Shown: one piece after another, positions 22,733 through 34,960 of the stretch
Numbering within the stretch: position 1 is the stretch's first letter
Layout of the letters: each line of letters begins with the position of its first letter
Source of the DNA: Whalleya microplaca
Taxonomy: Eukaryota > Ascomycota > Sordariomycetes > Xylariales > Xylariaceae
Length of the DNA: 64,000 bases
Direction: 5' to 3'
NCBI GenBank assembly: GCA_022497155.1
Contig: MU385791.1
Location: 62,001 to 126,000 of the forward strand
Position numbers and translations under genes: made by a program
Notes under the pieces: model-generated
The model's input: only the letters and a program-made list of their open reading frames with translations
What the model was told of the DNA's origin: nothing
Database searches by the model: none

Positions 22733-24563
22733 GATGAAGCTTTGTCTGTCCAGTCGGTCCCGAAGCTCTACGGGTCTGTACGCCGCTAGCGTCAGCAGGC
22801 GGTCGTTAGCCGATGCCTGGGTCAATCTGATACCCAGCGCTCGGCTAGACAATCAGGCGATGATTCTGTTCTACACGAGAAGAGATGCTACTGATGCGAG
22901 AGTGTGGCGTTGATTGGCAAGTTTGCAAAGACGCGACAGTGAAGATGCGGGGTTTCGGGACCGAAGAGGTGCGTACGGGAAACCATTGAAATATGTATGG
23001 ACAAGTAGGGGTGTGGGCGGGCTGGTGCAGGTTGGTTGTATGTAGTCCTACTACTACCTCATTTAGAAGTTCCAGGCGTAAGCGGCGCGGGCTGCGTGGG
23101 CGGGTAGATGCCAGATGCCATGCATGGTCTGATGGATGGATGGATGGATGAAGGATCGACCACGGGGGCGCAATGGCAGCAATGAATGACAGGAGAATAC
23201 AGATGGGAAAGAAGCAGAAAGGGGAATAATTGCCTTCCCTGCGTTGACGCAATGAGACGCAATGAAACTCAGTTCGCTTGAACTCAGGATAGGATTCGGG
23301 GATCTGTGGCGACTAAGCTCTAATGGCAGCTGGGCTACATTGAAGCAAGGTAAAATGTATGCAGGTCAACAACTTATTACCACATTGGTTGACCACATAG
23401 AAGTAAGCTCAAGCGGTGTAGGGGTCATCATAATCGTGACGATAACGAATCTGCTCTCTGTGTGGTGCTCTTGCAGTCGTGGTGCCTGGAAGTGCGTAGA
23501 GGCTGCTGATCCGTGTAACTTCAGCTCACAAGCCGTGCATGCACCATCTCCATCTAGGCGAAACATCCAGAGGAAGTGATACTCCCTCCATTCATTCAGC
23601 CTTCAGCCATTGTAGGCAGGTATGTAGGTTGGTGGTTGGCTACCTTGCCTTCTCATCAGCCACAAGACAGCTGCCACAAGAAGGTACCGTCAATCGCCAG
23701 CAATCTGCAGTCTGCAGCTTTGAATGGTGATACATGTATCCCTGTGCGGAGTAACCGCCGACCTCCGACGAGGGTGACAAGAAAATTCATCGGTCCATCA
23801 TTTGGGGTGAGGATCGTGGATGGATATGCCCAACTTAATAATAAGTTGATGGGAGAGATGTGATTGTGGGTGCGATAGGATGAAATGAAGAAGAGCTCCC
23901 TCGCTGCCTCGGTATGGAACTGAAAGGTCTCGGGACCGAAATCTCGTTGAGCACGCACCACGGGCTTAAAAGTTCCGCGTGGAACAGAGCGTGGGAGCCA
24001 TGCGCAAACAGCCCAAGACCCGATGGAGTTTAGTGATCGCCTGACTAATCTGGCTAATACTCTAGCTCTACTCTAGTTCTTGAGCTGGTTACACAGCTAG
24101 CCGCGCCTCGCTGGACGCCTTTGCCCAATAGCCTCTCAACTAATACGCCAGCGAGGCTCTTGCGTCTCTGCGGATCTCCCCAAGTCGTAAGCATATATTA
24201 TCGTATAGATCGTGATACAGAGTGTTGTATCAGAATGTCCTCAAATTCCAATGGACAGCCAGGCCAGGCAAAGTCGAGAATTCTTCAAAGGTATCAATAT
24301 AGTCTGATAGTCACCGTAATGGGTCATCTGCAGTTGTTCCCGTCTGGACTGGTACACGTTGTTGGCGTTCTGTGACTCAATATTCCACCCCTCTATTAGG
24401 TAGCTGTCTTATTAAGGTGCTCGGATACAACCCGCACCCGAAGCTCGGATCGTCTTCTCTTAAGCGTAGACTAACACGAATCTCTCCCGATGTTCCTTGT
24501 TTTGTCTTGACCCTTATATACTCGGTGGTATCTCCTTTGTTCCTCTTTGTATGTTTCCTCGCC
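22733..24563. other. divergent intergenic region between regulator and exporter
   Basis: About 1.8 kb that must hold the promoters of both the minus-strand Zn2Cys6 gene and the plus-strand MFS gene. A GATG microsatellite lies at about 23131-23150. Frames here are short and look non-coding. Confidence 0.5.
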
Positions 24564-26891
24564 ATGGCTCCGTCATTATCAGAGAAAACGTCGAATACTG
24601 TTATCCCTTCATCACCACCAACAATGCCTGCCGACGTCGAGAAAGCGGCCGGCGATGCCAATCCCGCTCCGGGGCCGCCTGTTAACGACGAGGCGGAACT
24701 AAACTACCAACCGAAGACGCTCAAGTTCTGGACTGTTATGGTCAGCATATTTCTCGCCATGTTTCTAGTGGCCCTCGATCGGACTATCATTGGGACTGCT
24801 GTCCCCCAGATCACTCAAGAATTCAACAGCTTAGGGGATATCGGTTGGTATGGCTCAGCATATCTGTTGACGACCGCTGCATCACAACTCCTATTCGGTA
24901 GAGTGTATAAATTCTATGACATCAAAAGGTGAACCCCTAGCTCTGCTTGCACACTTGTCTTGAAATCTCTGATTAGGGCCACGCTTACTTATATATAACA
25001 GGACCTTCTTGATCACTGTCCTAATATTTGAAATCGGGTCCGCTATCTGCGGCTCCGCACCTAACTCGGTTGCCTTCATCATCGGTCGTGCCATTGCTGG
25101 CCTTGGTGGAGCCGGTATCTTCTCAGGTTGCATGATTATCATGATCCCAATGATCCCCCTGCGAAAGCGACCCATGTTCCAAGGCGTTTTCGGGTTTGTT
25201 TTCGGAGTCGCCTCTGCTATCGGACCTCTACTCGGCGGAGCATTCACTGATGGCACCACTTGGAGGTTGGTTCAGATTCTTTCCAAAAAAAATGAAGATA
25301 TATATTCTGACAGTAACGTAATCAGGTGGTGTTTTTATATCAACCTTCCCATTGGGGTGTTTGCGGTGGCATGTCTAATTCTAGTCCTTCATATCCCGAG
25401 GGAGAAGCAGAAGCCAGCATCTATTGGGGAACATATAACCCGATTAGATCCTCTAGGGACTTTCTTCTTCGTGCCGAGCATCGTCTGTCTCTTGATTGCA
25501 CTGCAATGGGGAGGATCCACGTACGAATGGAGCAGCTGGCGAATCATTCTCCTACTTGTCCTCTTCGGCGTCCTGTTCCTCGCATTTATGGCCGTACAAA
25601 TCCTCAAGCCCAATACCGCAACAGTTCCCGTCAGAGTGATTACTCGGCGCAGTATCTTCGCAGCAATGGTTTTCATGTTCTGTATCGCTGGATCGATGAT
25701 GTTGGCCTTCTTTTTCTTGCCGTTGTGGTGTAAGTATTTTCTAACGTAACCCCTGCCTGTTTTTCTGGACGATTATTGGCTCGTGGAAGCATAAGCTAAT
25801 GCTAGACTATAGTCCAGGTCGTGCAAGGCGTCAGCGCTGTGCAATCTGGTATCGACACATTGCCACTTGTTCTCAGTCTTGTCGCTGCCAGTATTACCTC
25901 CGGAATTATCACCCAGAAGTCCGGATATTATGGTAAGTAGCTCCCAGAACTATTCATTATCAGTCCAGTTCCAAGAGTAAGCAGCTCGAGAAGATGCTAA
26001 CACTCGATTACTATAGTGCCAGCCATGCTCACTTGCCCCAGTCTTATGGCCGTGGGAATGGGTTTGATGAGTACCTTTAGAGTTGGCGAGACGTCTGCTC
26101 ATTGGATTGGTTACCAATTCCTCGCGGGTTTTGGACTCGGTTTCGGCATGCAGGCATCGGGACTCGCTGCTCAGGCAGTGCTTCCCAAACCTGATATCTC
26201 TACTGGGATTGCCATCATGTTCTTCGCACAGCAATTAGGCGGGGGCATCTTCACATCGGTCGGACAGAACCTACTAAGTACCTATATGGTATCGCGGTTA
26301 GCTGAGATTCCCGGCATTGACTCGAATAGGGTTACCAGCTCGGGTGTTGTGGATTTGATCAACAATGTGCCATCAGAGTATCAACCAGCCGTAAGAGAGA
26401 TTTACAATCAAGCCATCTCGAGGATACTCCTCTGCGCGATGGGGCTAGCACTTGCTGGTCTTGTCGCTGCCATGTTCATGGAATGGAAGAATATCAAGCT
26501 CACAGGACCGGAGGCTCCGCCAGTTGTCAAAGCAGCTGAGGAAGCGAAAGGGGACGATTCTACATCTACTCGCCACATTCAAGCTACACCAACACCTAAA
26601 CTCTCTCAAGAGACTCCCTCGGAAGAGCCGCCGAAAACCGCCACAGAGCTCACTAACACAAGCGGGTCAAAGGAACCATCGAAGGATCAGGCTCCTGAAA
26701 CGCCCGCAAAATCCGGTTGTGGTCCCGATGACCGTCAACAACTACCAGAAACAGCTACGCTCGAAAGTACAGCCAAAGAATCAGACAATCAGAGCTCCGT
26801 GGCAACGCAGGCGTCATCAAACAACCCACAGCTAGTGTCTGGCCAGCTCGACAAAGGGAATGTCGGCTCGAAGGAGTCGCCTCAGCAATGA
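24564..26891 (+). CDS. MFS drug/toxin efflux transporter (14-TM, DHA2-like)
   Basis: Five exons (24564-24928, 25002-25265, 25326-25729, 25813-25932, 26017-26891) give 675 residues. An acidic, Pro-rich cytosolic N-terminus of about 55 residues is followed by the family's first-helix motif [14 protein letters not shown] and [12 protein letters not shown], the motif [13 protein letters not shown], and the signature around [23 protein letters not shown] that spans an exon junction. The later helices run to about residue 560. A hydrophilic tail of some 110 residues rich in Ser, Thr, Glu and Pro follows. Such proteins pump small toxic molecules out through the plasma membrane using the proton gradient, and often sit in metabolite clusters; no biosynthetic gene is adjacent here. 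The second intron (60 bases) has no stop and keeps frame, so it could be retained. Confidence 0.93.
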
Positions 26892-28432
26892 ACAATACAA
26901 AAGTATAATGGACATGTTTGGAATGTATATGTAATACCTAATGTTACAATCTGCAGAGTTCATATTATCATATATTTGGAGCATATAGAGGAATCGGTAA
27001 GCGGCGGCGCATATAGGATAGAAGTGTTGTAATAGTTAATGCATAGATAGATACATAGACACCACTCAGATAGGCCTGTTTAATGATACCCCATTCTTCG
27101 AACATATTAGTGCATACTCTAATAGCAATACTTTGGACTAATAAACGGATATGCCTTTCCATTGAAACTTTTCCCTTAATTATGACATTGACCGCATGAC
27201 GGTATTGATATGGGTGAATTCGCCGATTTCAACCTCTTCATTAACGATGACTTCGATTCCTTTGAGCATCTTAAAGCTTAGACCATTGTAGTAACAACCG
27301 ATTTCACCATGGCAATAACCATTTCCAGGATTATAGCATTACCTCTACACAATTCCGTATTCTACTGCTTAGTGAGCTTCTGTAAGCAAAGTCGTATGGT
27401 TAGATCTCGATTATCGTAGTCTATTGCCTAGAAACTCTGACTTGCATCGTTGCTGTGACGTATTTTACAGACACTTACATATGTATTAACCTCAGCTGAC
27501 GCCTAGAGCTCACGTCTGGTGAACTCAATACCTGATGGCGACCAAGACCAAATCGCGACCAAGCGCTCCGGTTACGAATAATACTACAAGAAGATTACGT
27601 GGATTCTGCGCGTAATTCGAGATCGTAGCTTGACCACTGCCCGTCTGTCATCAGCGGCACCCTATAGTCAGGAAGCCAAGACCAGAAGGTCAGCAACTCA
27701 ACCAATTCCATTAGCTGGATTTAGAGCTTCGTACAGCTTATATATCACTGTCACACACACACACACACAAACACACACCTACTATAGCACCTCCTGCTGC
27801 TAGCCGTGCTGCTGACAGTAATATTGACACTGTCTGGTTCATATGCACCGGCCTAAGGTCCGATATCTCCGAGTCGGGCTCGAGTAAAAGAGATACGAAA
27901 CTCTGTTACAGTGACTTTTCTTCTTCTTTTTCAGATGAAGTTGGAATAGTAATGCAAGAAACATCAAGTAAATTCAAGTTCATTCTGTTTTATTGTGGTA
28001 GGAGTAGATAATAGTCGTAGACTCAAATATCAAACCTCTTACCCACTTACACTATTGCCAAGCCATCATCCATACTGCTGGGTCAGCGGGTCAGGCGAGT
28101 GTGAGATCTCCTTGGTCATTTGCCAGGGACCCCTGTCCACGAACTGCAGGCAGGGACTTGCAAGCTTGGCAATCGTGACTCCATACATCGTAGGGCAGAC
28201 TCTTTTCAGTGAACATAATCATCACGAGTCCAAGGAGGTAAGACATACAAGAAGTGAGCAAATCCAGTCCTTCAGTGACTAAAGAAAGCAAACAAGGGCT
28301 ATAGGCGATGTATGCATGAGTATATATTTACATATCACTGCATTGCTCGCAATCTCACCTGAGTCGCTCGCTCGTAAAAGAAAACCACAAAAAGCCGCCT
28401 GTGCAACATCTGCTTGCATACGGAGATATGCA
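26892..28432. other. intergenic, nothing firm
   Basis: This holds the 3' UTR of the exporter and the promoter of the next regulator. A CA microsatellite lies at about 27752-27778. A tiny frame from the ATG at 27210 to the stop at 27281 (23 residues, acidic) is probably chance or a relic. Confidence 0.45.
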
Positions 28433-30460
28433 ATGACGGCTCCGAAGGAACCCCAATCAGCGCTTACAGCTCCCATCGACCCCAGCCAATCTGGCGCGCA
28501 ACTATCATCTGAAATGTCGACAGCAACACCCACGAAGCGCAAGAGGGCGAGCAAGCCCAAGGCGCGAACTGGATGCCTCACATGGTGAGTTTACCTGGGT
28601 AGCAAGCTCCCGATATCCCACGAAAATCCAGTGACGAATTGGCTACCTTGCTGACACGGTTCACAGCAAGTAAGTTCAATTGTCTAATTGGTACCTACAT
28701 ATATATCACGTACCAAGGCATTGAGATGTCCTGAGCATGTAATGCAGTTTCCTCCTCCCTCCACCGTTCCGCGCTCGCGCTTTTAACAGACTAACGTCCG
28801 CAGAATCCGGCGCGTAAAATGCGACGAGTCCAAACCATCCTGCACGCGCTGCGTCAGCACAGGACGGACATGTGACGGATACGGAGCCCCTCAACCGCGG
28901 CGGCGGCGGCACCCCTCCTCCCCCTCCACAGACCTCCGTACACCACGGATCCCGCCCCCAGCCCACCGCCGCTCGCCGCCCGCCCCGCGCCCCCTCGCGG
29001 CCGCCATACCCGGCACGGAGCGCGAGCGGCGCAGCTTCCACAACTTCCGGCGGCTAGCGGAGACGGGTCTTGCACTACACGCAGCGCGCGCGAGGACCGG
29101 GTTCTGGGCGCACGTGGTGCCGCGGGTCGGGGCGACGTCGGCGGCGGTGCGGCATGCTGCGATCGCACTCGGGGCCGCGTGGGAGGGGATGCAGTTGCGG
29201 AAGCGCGCGTTCCGGCACCACAACTACCACCAGTACTACCGCGATGATTACGCGGCGCAGATGGAGGCGTTTACGCTGCAGCAATATAACCGCGCGATTG
29301 CGCATTTGCGGAATAAGGGCGAGGACGAGGGCGAGGGTGGGCGCGTGGAGGTCACGCTCCTGTGCTGCCTCCTCTTCATCTGCCTAGAGACATCACGGGG
29401 CGACTCGGCAGCGACGCTATCGCACGTCGCAAGCGGGCTGCGGATCGTCGCGGCGCTACCAACGGACGTCCTACGGTTCTCATCGGGGACATCCGTATAC
29501 ACTCGAGGCAGCGGGCCGTGCCGCCTGGAGCGCTCCGACTGGCGGCATCTCCTCGACCTATTTCTAGGCCTGGAGTTCGCGACAGCACCGCACTGGGCCA
29601 GTCACCAGTCTCTCAGTCCGAACGTGGCGATGGGTGCGCACGCGCTGGGACGCCTGATCGATGCTACGATGCCGGCGGCGTGGTCGACCTCGACCTCCCC
29701 CTCCACATCCGCATCCCCATCTACATATACACGAGAAGAGATCACAAGTCTAGAAGCCGCACACCGCACGCAGCAAGAATGGTGCGCGCACGCGCTCCGA
29801 CGGATCTGGGAGACACTCCCGCACAAGGGCGACACGGCCTTCTGGGCACAGGCTTCGCAGCAGCGACAGCAGGCCATTCTCGTGGCGCGGGGGCGGCGGG
29901 TGCTGCGTCTACTGTCTACGTACCTCCGGACCCTAGACCCTCTCACCACTACACCCACTACCGCTACCACATCCACCACTACACCTACGCCCACCGCTAC
30001 TACAAAAATGCAAGCACGAAACCGGTGCGGCGAACGCTACAGCGTCCTAATGGACCTAATGCAGATGCGCATCCTAGCCATCGTGGTCTCAGGGATGCCG
30101 TACCTGTACGGGCGTGCGCACTTCGCCTCTTTATTCCTGGCCGAGGCGCGCGAGCTGATCGCCACCGGCGAGCGTCTCGTATTCCTTCTCCGGGAAACAC
30201 AATCTTCAGGGGAGGAGGGGAAGGGTAAGGAAGAGGTAGGGGAGGTGGAGATGCCGGACCTGGTAATAGAGCCGGGCGTGCTAGTAGTGATGCGCGCGGT
30301 GGTGTACGCAGCCGTGGACCCGGAGCTGCGGCGTCGGGGGCTGGCGATCGTGAAGGTGCTGGGTGGGGTGCACGAGACGATATATCAGGGGGATGTGCTG
30401 GTGCGGTTGTTTGAGGGCTATGATGGCAATGCTGGTGGTGACGATGATCTTGCTTGTTGA
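28433..30460 (+). CDS. Zn2Cys6 fungal transcription factor with a 3-base micro-exon
   Basis: Proposed exons are 28433-28584, 28667-28669 and 28804-30460, giving 603 residues. The zinc cluster reads G-C-L-T-C-K-I-R-R-V-K-C then six residues, C-T-R-C, six residues, C (Cys 48, 51, 58, 65, 68, 75). It appears only if a CAA micro-exon is spliced in: the exon 1 end TG plus C makes Cys51, and AA plus A makes Lys52. Both introns have clean signals: GTGAGT, branch CTGAC, CACAG; then GTAAGT, branch ACTAAC, CGCAG. The body has the pattern of a Zn2Cys6 regulator subgroup (FWAHVVPRV, HAAIALGAAWEG, QYNRAIAHL), with a Pro/Arg-rich linker after the cluster and a Thr-rich loop around residue 430. The coding part is strikingly GC-rich. 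The start is the ATG at 28433; an in-frame ATG at 28316 is possible but adds an unlikely leader. The target genes are unknown. Confidence 0.85.
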
Positions 30461-31818
30461 TGGTGGCGGTGATGAGGGTGATGATAGTGATAATTATCAT
30501 CAAGACACCAATTCCAACGCATTCCTCGGCGAGCCCGCCGGGTTAGATTGGAGCTTGTAGAACAGAGCGGACCTCCCGATCTCGAAGCCATTATACCTAA
30601 CTATCCCACACACCGCGAGCAACACAGCAACACAGCAAGAGTCGATGTGGGAAAACCGACCTCAACACAACACCAGCATGCTGAACTAGGTAGAGGCCTG
30701 CTTCCTGTCAACACGAAGCACATTTTATAACATTTAGAAAACCCACCTCTGTCTATATAGCATGTAGAACAAAATATAATGCATCCCTTCTCAGATCTTT
30801 CCTTGCTTTTATCCCCTGCTCTGTCTTCGTCTTCTCCTTGCCTACCCGAGAAACTCCCATCATCACTCCCAATAATTGTATTCGCAAAGCTTGCACATGG
30901 CACACGCATATTAATTGTTTCGTGCTCTACTTGTAGCTCTCGTCGTATATGCATACGTATTTCGTAGACATGAGCGATAACCATGCCGCTATATGCTACA
31001 TATACCCTGCGAACCACGATACATCCTCGCCCCTTCTTAAATCAAATCTTATAGCACGACTTTACGGCAAGCGAGAAATATCACTAGAAAAAACAACAGA
31101 ACTCTTTTCCTCTATACTGATACCATCCCTCAAGATAGCTAGACTAACACACAAGTACGACTTCAATGTTCCTTGGTCTACGACACAAACCGCGGTGCCA
31201 AAACATCATCTATACCGTAGTTCCCAACTCCAACTTCCCCAATCCACCGCCATGTCATATCACATCACATCATCCCCAACTTCCCCTAGCTTCAACAAGT
31301 CACCACATCACATCACCTCACCTCACCTCACCCCCAAAAAACCAACCATATTCATTCAAAGAATCAATAAAATCATAAACGTAGACTGCGTGCCTAGGCC
31401 ATCTATCGTCCTCCTATCTAACGACCGGAACCCCATTCATTCCTTTCACCCCTCTCACTCCTCCCCTCCCTTTCGGCCCCCTTCATCCTCCCCTCCAACG
31501 CTATCCATTCACTCGCTCACTCCCATCATCGCCATCGCCATCGCCATTGCTATGGCTACTGTCAAGAAAAGAAAAGAACAGGGGGTATTTATTTCGCCTT
31601 CGCCTTCGCCTGCTATGTGAATTCCCTGCCATGCCTAACCATGCACCTCCCCTTTTATATACCCCATTCCGTTCCGCAAGAAAACTGACCCGACCGAACC
31701 AAACCCCAGCCGCGCATCGAATCAATCATCATAAGCCGCCCCACGACACGCAAGGAAAGTAAGGTAAGTCCCAGACGCCCACCCAATCGATTGCACTTTG
31801 CGGATTGCGGATGGTATA
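30461..31818. other. intergenic, low-complexity C/T- and CA-rich DNA
   Basis: About 1.36 kb between two convergent genes. A CACATCACCTCACCTCACC-type simple repeat lies at about 31301-31335. No coding frame with family resemblance is present. Confidence 0.5.
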
Positions 31819-34800
31819 TTACAACCGCCCCGTCGCGACCTCCTTCTTGAATATCCGAATACCATAGACATCATAAAACGCGAAGCCCTCTATGAGTTCG
31901 AGCCTTGACCCCGGCACCTCATCCCCATAATCGTCGTCCTCGCTGTCGCTCGCGGCGTCCCACGTGTCGACGTTGAAGACCGGGAAGTTAGTACCGCCAC
32001 CAGCGGTAGCAATAGTAGTAGTAGTGGTAGTATTGTTGAAACCATGACTGCTGCTGCTGCCAGCATTGGTATTGGGATTGGTATGTGAGGAGGAGCCACC
32101 AGTAACAGTGGTAGTAGTAGGAGCCGCAAAAGCCACCTCTTTACCCTTACCCTTGCCGTTGGCGCCCTTGTTGTTCTTCGACTTCTTGGGCGGGTCGGGT
32201 TTGCGCGCGATCCTCATGGCGCGGTCGTCTTCGCTGATGGCCAGCCACTCGAGCTTCAGCTCCGGGTGGTGCGAGATGGCGTCTACTATGAAACGGCGCG
32301 CCTCGCGCACGACGGAGACGCAGGTGTCGTCGGTCCGGAAGGCGATGAGCTGGAGGGCGCGGAGGTTGACGAGGCCGGCTATAGACTGGATCAGAGTATG
32401 CTGTTTGTTTTGATTAGCATGTTCAGTATCATAGTAAAGGAAGGATTGAGCACTTACGAAAGCACGCATTCCCATGGCCACGGCCAATTCCTCGAGCGCT
32501 TTTCCTCGCCTGCAGATCAGTTGGATAGTTTTGTCGTCCACGTCCCAGGATTTATCCGCATTGTTCTTGATCATGAGACGCCTCAGAGTGGGCAGGTGCT
32601 TTCTCAAGACGAATTTACGGATCTGCTCAATCGTAGTCCCAGGATTTGCGGCGAAGCTTTCCGGCTTGTACTTTGATGATCGTTGAAGCATGAAGACTTC
32701 TTGGACACAGCTGAGTTCTGATACCAATTGTAAGAATGGCAAGCAGACGTCATCAGTGAAAACCTTCCGTAGCGGTAGTGGTTTGAGGCTGTTCTCCCTC
32801 ATCATCAACGCCCAGAACTTCCTTTGCTCCCCCACATTCAATAGGGTGATTCGCTTTAGCGTATGAAGATCTAGTGCCTTGCCCAGGACCGAGGGTCTGA
32901 TTGGTATGAGATGTAAGCTGAGAGAGTGGAGGGCAATGCCTCTCGTGCTTCGTGTATATTCATTCACATTAGCACGGCGTTGTTCCTGCTTTTCGTCGTC
33001 AATCGGGGCTAACTGTTCATCAGCATCGACCATCTCTGCTTTCACCACATTCATTTCCTGCTGGATATTCGTTACATCGCGATGGATCGACTCGAGACGT
33101 TCGCGAGCCTCCGTAAGACGCTTCTCCGCATCGTCGTCGTCGAGCTTGTCGGCCTCTCGTATCTCCTTAAAGAGGGCATCAGCATCCTGTTCACATTGAC
33201 GCATTATACGGTCCAATCTGCGGATATTATGGTGTTGGGCAGTCCTGTTTCTCAGACTCGCGAGTGGAGAATGTATGCTTACTTTTGCCGGGCCAACCGC
33301 AGTCATATAGGTACTCGGCTCATCGTCAACGCCTAGTTGTTCCTCGGGAATTGTGATATCTATGTCCTCCGGCGCCATCCCTTCATCGACATTTCTCGCC
33401 TTAGGTTGGCGTTCCACTTGCGTTTCTTCGGTGGCGGGTGTTAAGACCTTCTCATCGAAACTATCACCTGAGATCGAGCTTGGCTCACCCTCCTTAGTGA
33501 CTGCTGGCGTTTCGTTGCTCTCACCTTGATTCTTACTCGAGGGTGTGGCCGCGGCCTTGGCTGTCTCTGAATCAACATACTTCCTGGCTGCCTTTCCGAT
33601 TGCGTCTAAGGTGCCCTGTTGGTCCAGAATACTCAAGTCATTCGTACCATTGACGTGCGCCGCCATACGCTGGAAGACTCTGTCGACGTCGTGAATGAAC
33701 CGTTCGGCTTCGCTCGAGGGTAGTTGTTCCTTGGTTTCCTTCTCCTTTCCTTTCCTGCTTCTGCTTGAAGCACGATGGATCTTGGTGCGGAACGGTTCGA
33801 CTTCAAATATACGGCCCAGCGCGGACTCCTGTGCCTTCCGTTCTTCTTGTGCTCGGAACACCTTGGCGGGACCATTCGAGTCGTAGTTGACGGTTGTGGT
33901 CAGGGGCACGACTTGAAATTCTTCATCCTCAGATTCGTCGGCCTCCGCATCTAGACTCGGGGTTCTCGCCTGCATCGCAAGCGCGTCGGAGAACGAGAGC
34001 TTCAACTTTCTCAGTGTCGAGGCGGAATTTCGGATACAAGCCTTGATCTCCGTGATAATGTCAAGATTATCAATGTCGAGAATGGCCAGAGTTTGGAGGG
34101 CCTTAAAACCCGCAATGGTCACCGGGTCCTTGGTAGCAGCAGATGGCTTCTTAGATAGCCTATTCTTCCAGGGTTTATAGGTAGGCTGGGAGGACATCGA
34201 GACAGGAAAGGAGCCGGCGCCCGATGGTACGACGGGGACAAGCGGCGTCCCAGCCGAATTAACCCACACCGTCATGGGCGGTGATGCTGGGTACACCGGG
34301 TATTCGGAAGCCAAGTAGGGCAGGGGCAGAGGCATTTCATCGTATAGCGCTGAGGGGCCAGCTTGTAGACGGATATGCAGATGTCTCAGGGACTCGATAT
34401 TATGCAAGGCCTTATATATAGGTCTGGTGAGCTCGACGCGGATGTTCCATCTAAACCTATCGAGGGCTTTGGCCTTCCGCAAGGTGAGGAGCAGCAAGGT
34501 GTTCATGAACTTCCCGCAGCTCAGACTGGTGAGGTATGGCTTATAGGCGGCCTCAGCCTTGTCGCCGACACTGAGGGTATCGAGGGAAAGGTCCCTGAGA
34601 TGTTTGGCGTAGTCATAATCACTCGTGGTGAAGGAGTCCAGGCCGCCGGCAAGGCCATCGATGGGCGAGTCGAAACAGGGGTCATCTTCGTCGGGAAAGA
34701 CTATATGGAAGTTACGATATAGCTGGGTGGCGGCGAGGACGCGGAAGCGCTTGCAGACGAGGGAGAGGCAGATCCAGTCAGATTGAAGGCACTGCGCGAT

Positions 34801-34960
34801 TGTTAGTTACTAGCTGACCCGGTATGTCAAGGAGATATATCAATCATAGATAACCTACATGTCTGCAAATCTCATGGAGGATCTCGTCGGGCAGTTGGAA
34901 AATGAGAGGTATCGTCGAGAGGTCGTTGGTGGGGGTGGGGGTGTCGCTTCCCGAAGCCAT
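31819..34960 (-). CDS. F-box protein with a long coiled-coil region
   Basis: Three exons (34960-34859, 34791-32458, 32400-31819) give 1005 residues. The F-box spans the first junction: IFQLPDEILHEICRH continues to WICLSLVCKRFRVLAATQLYRN. F-box proteins bring substrates to SCF ubiquitin ligases through Skp1. After a leucine-rich stretch (RKAKALDRFRW, NIESLRHLHIRL) comes a long acidic Ser/Thr/Glu-rich region. Then there is a predicted coiled coil rich in Lys and Glu (from RLDRIMRQCEQDADALFKE to VVKAEMVDADEQL), then more leucine-repeat-like segments (PTLRRLMI, GLVNLRALQLIAF). The C-terminus contains Lys/Gly and Thr/Ser runs before an acidic end. The last intron (57 bases, GTAAGT, branch GCTAATC, AACAG) has no stop and keeps frame, so the protein would be 19 residues longer if it were retained. 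The substrate is unknown. Confidence 0.8.

Noticed and set aside
27210..27281. Tiny acidic 23-residue frame after the MFS gene
   Set aside because: Too short and without conservation evidence; it could be a relic but cannot be supported.
33220..33290. Possible 65-base intron in the F-box gene (GTAAGC to CCGCAG on the minus strand)
   Set aside because: Removing 65 bases would break the frame, while reading through keeps the coiled-coil region intact.
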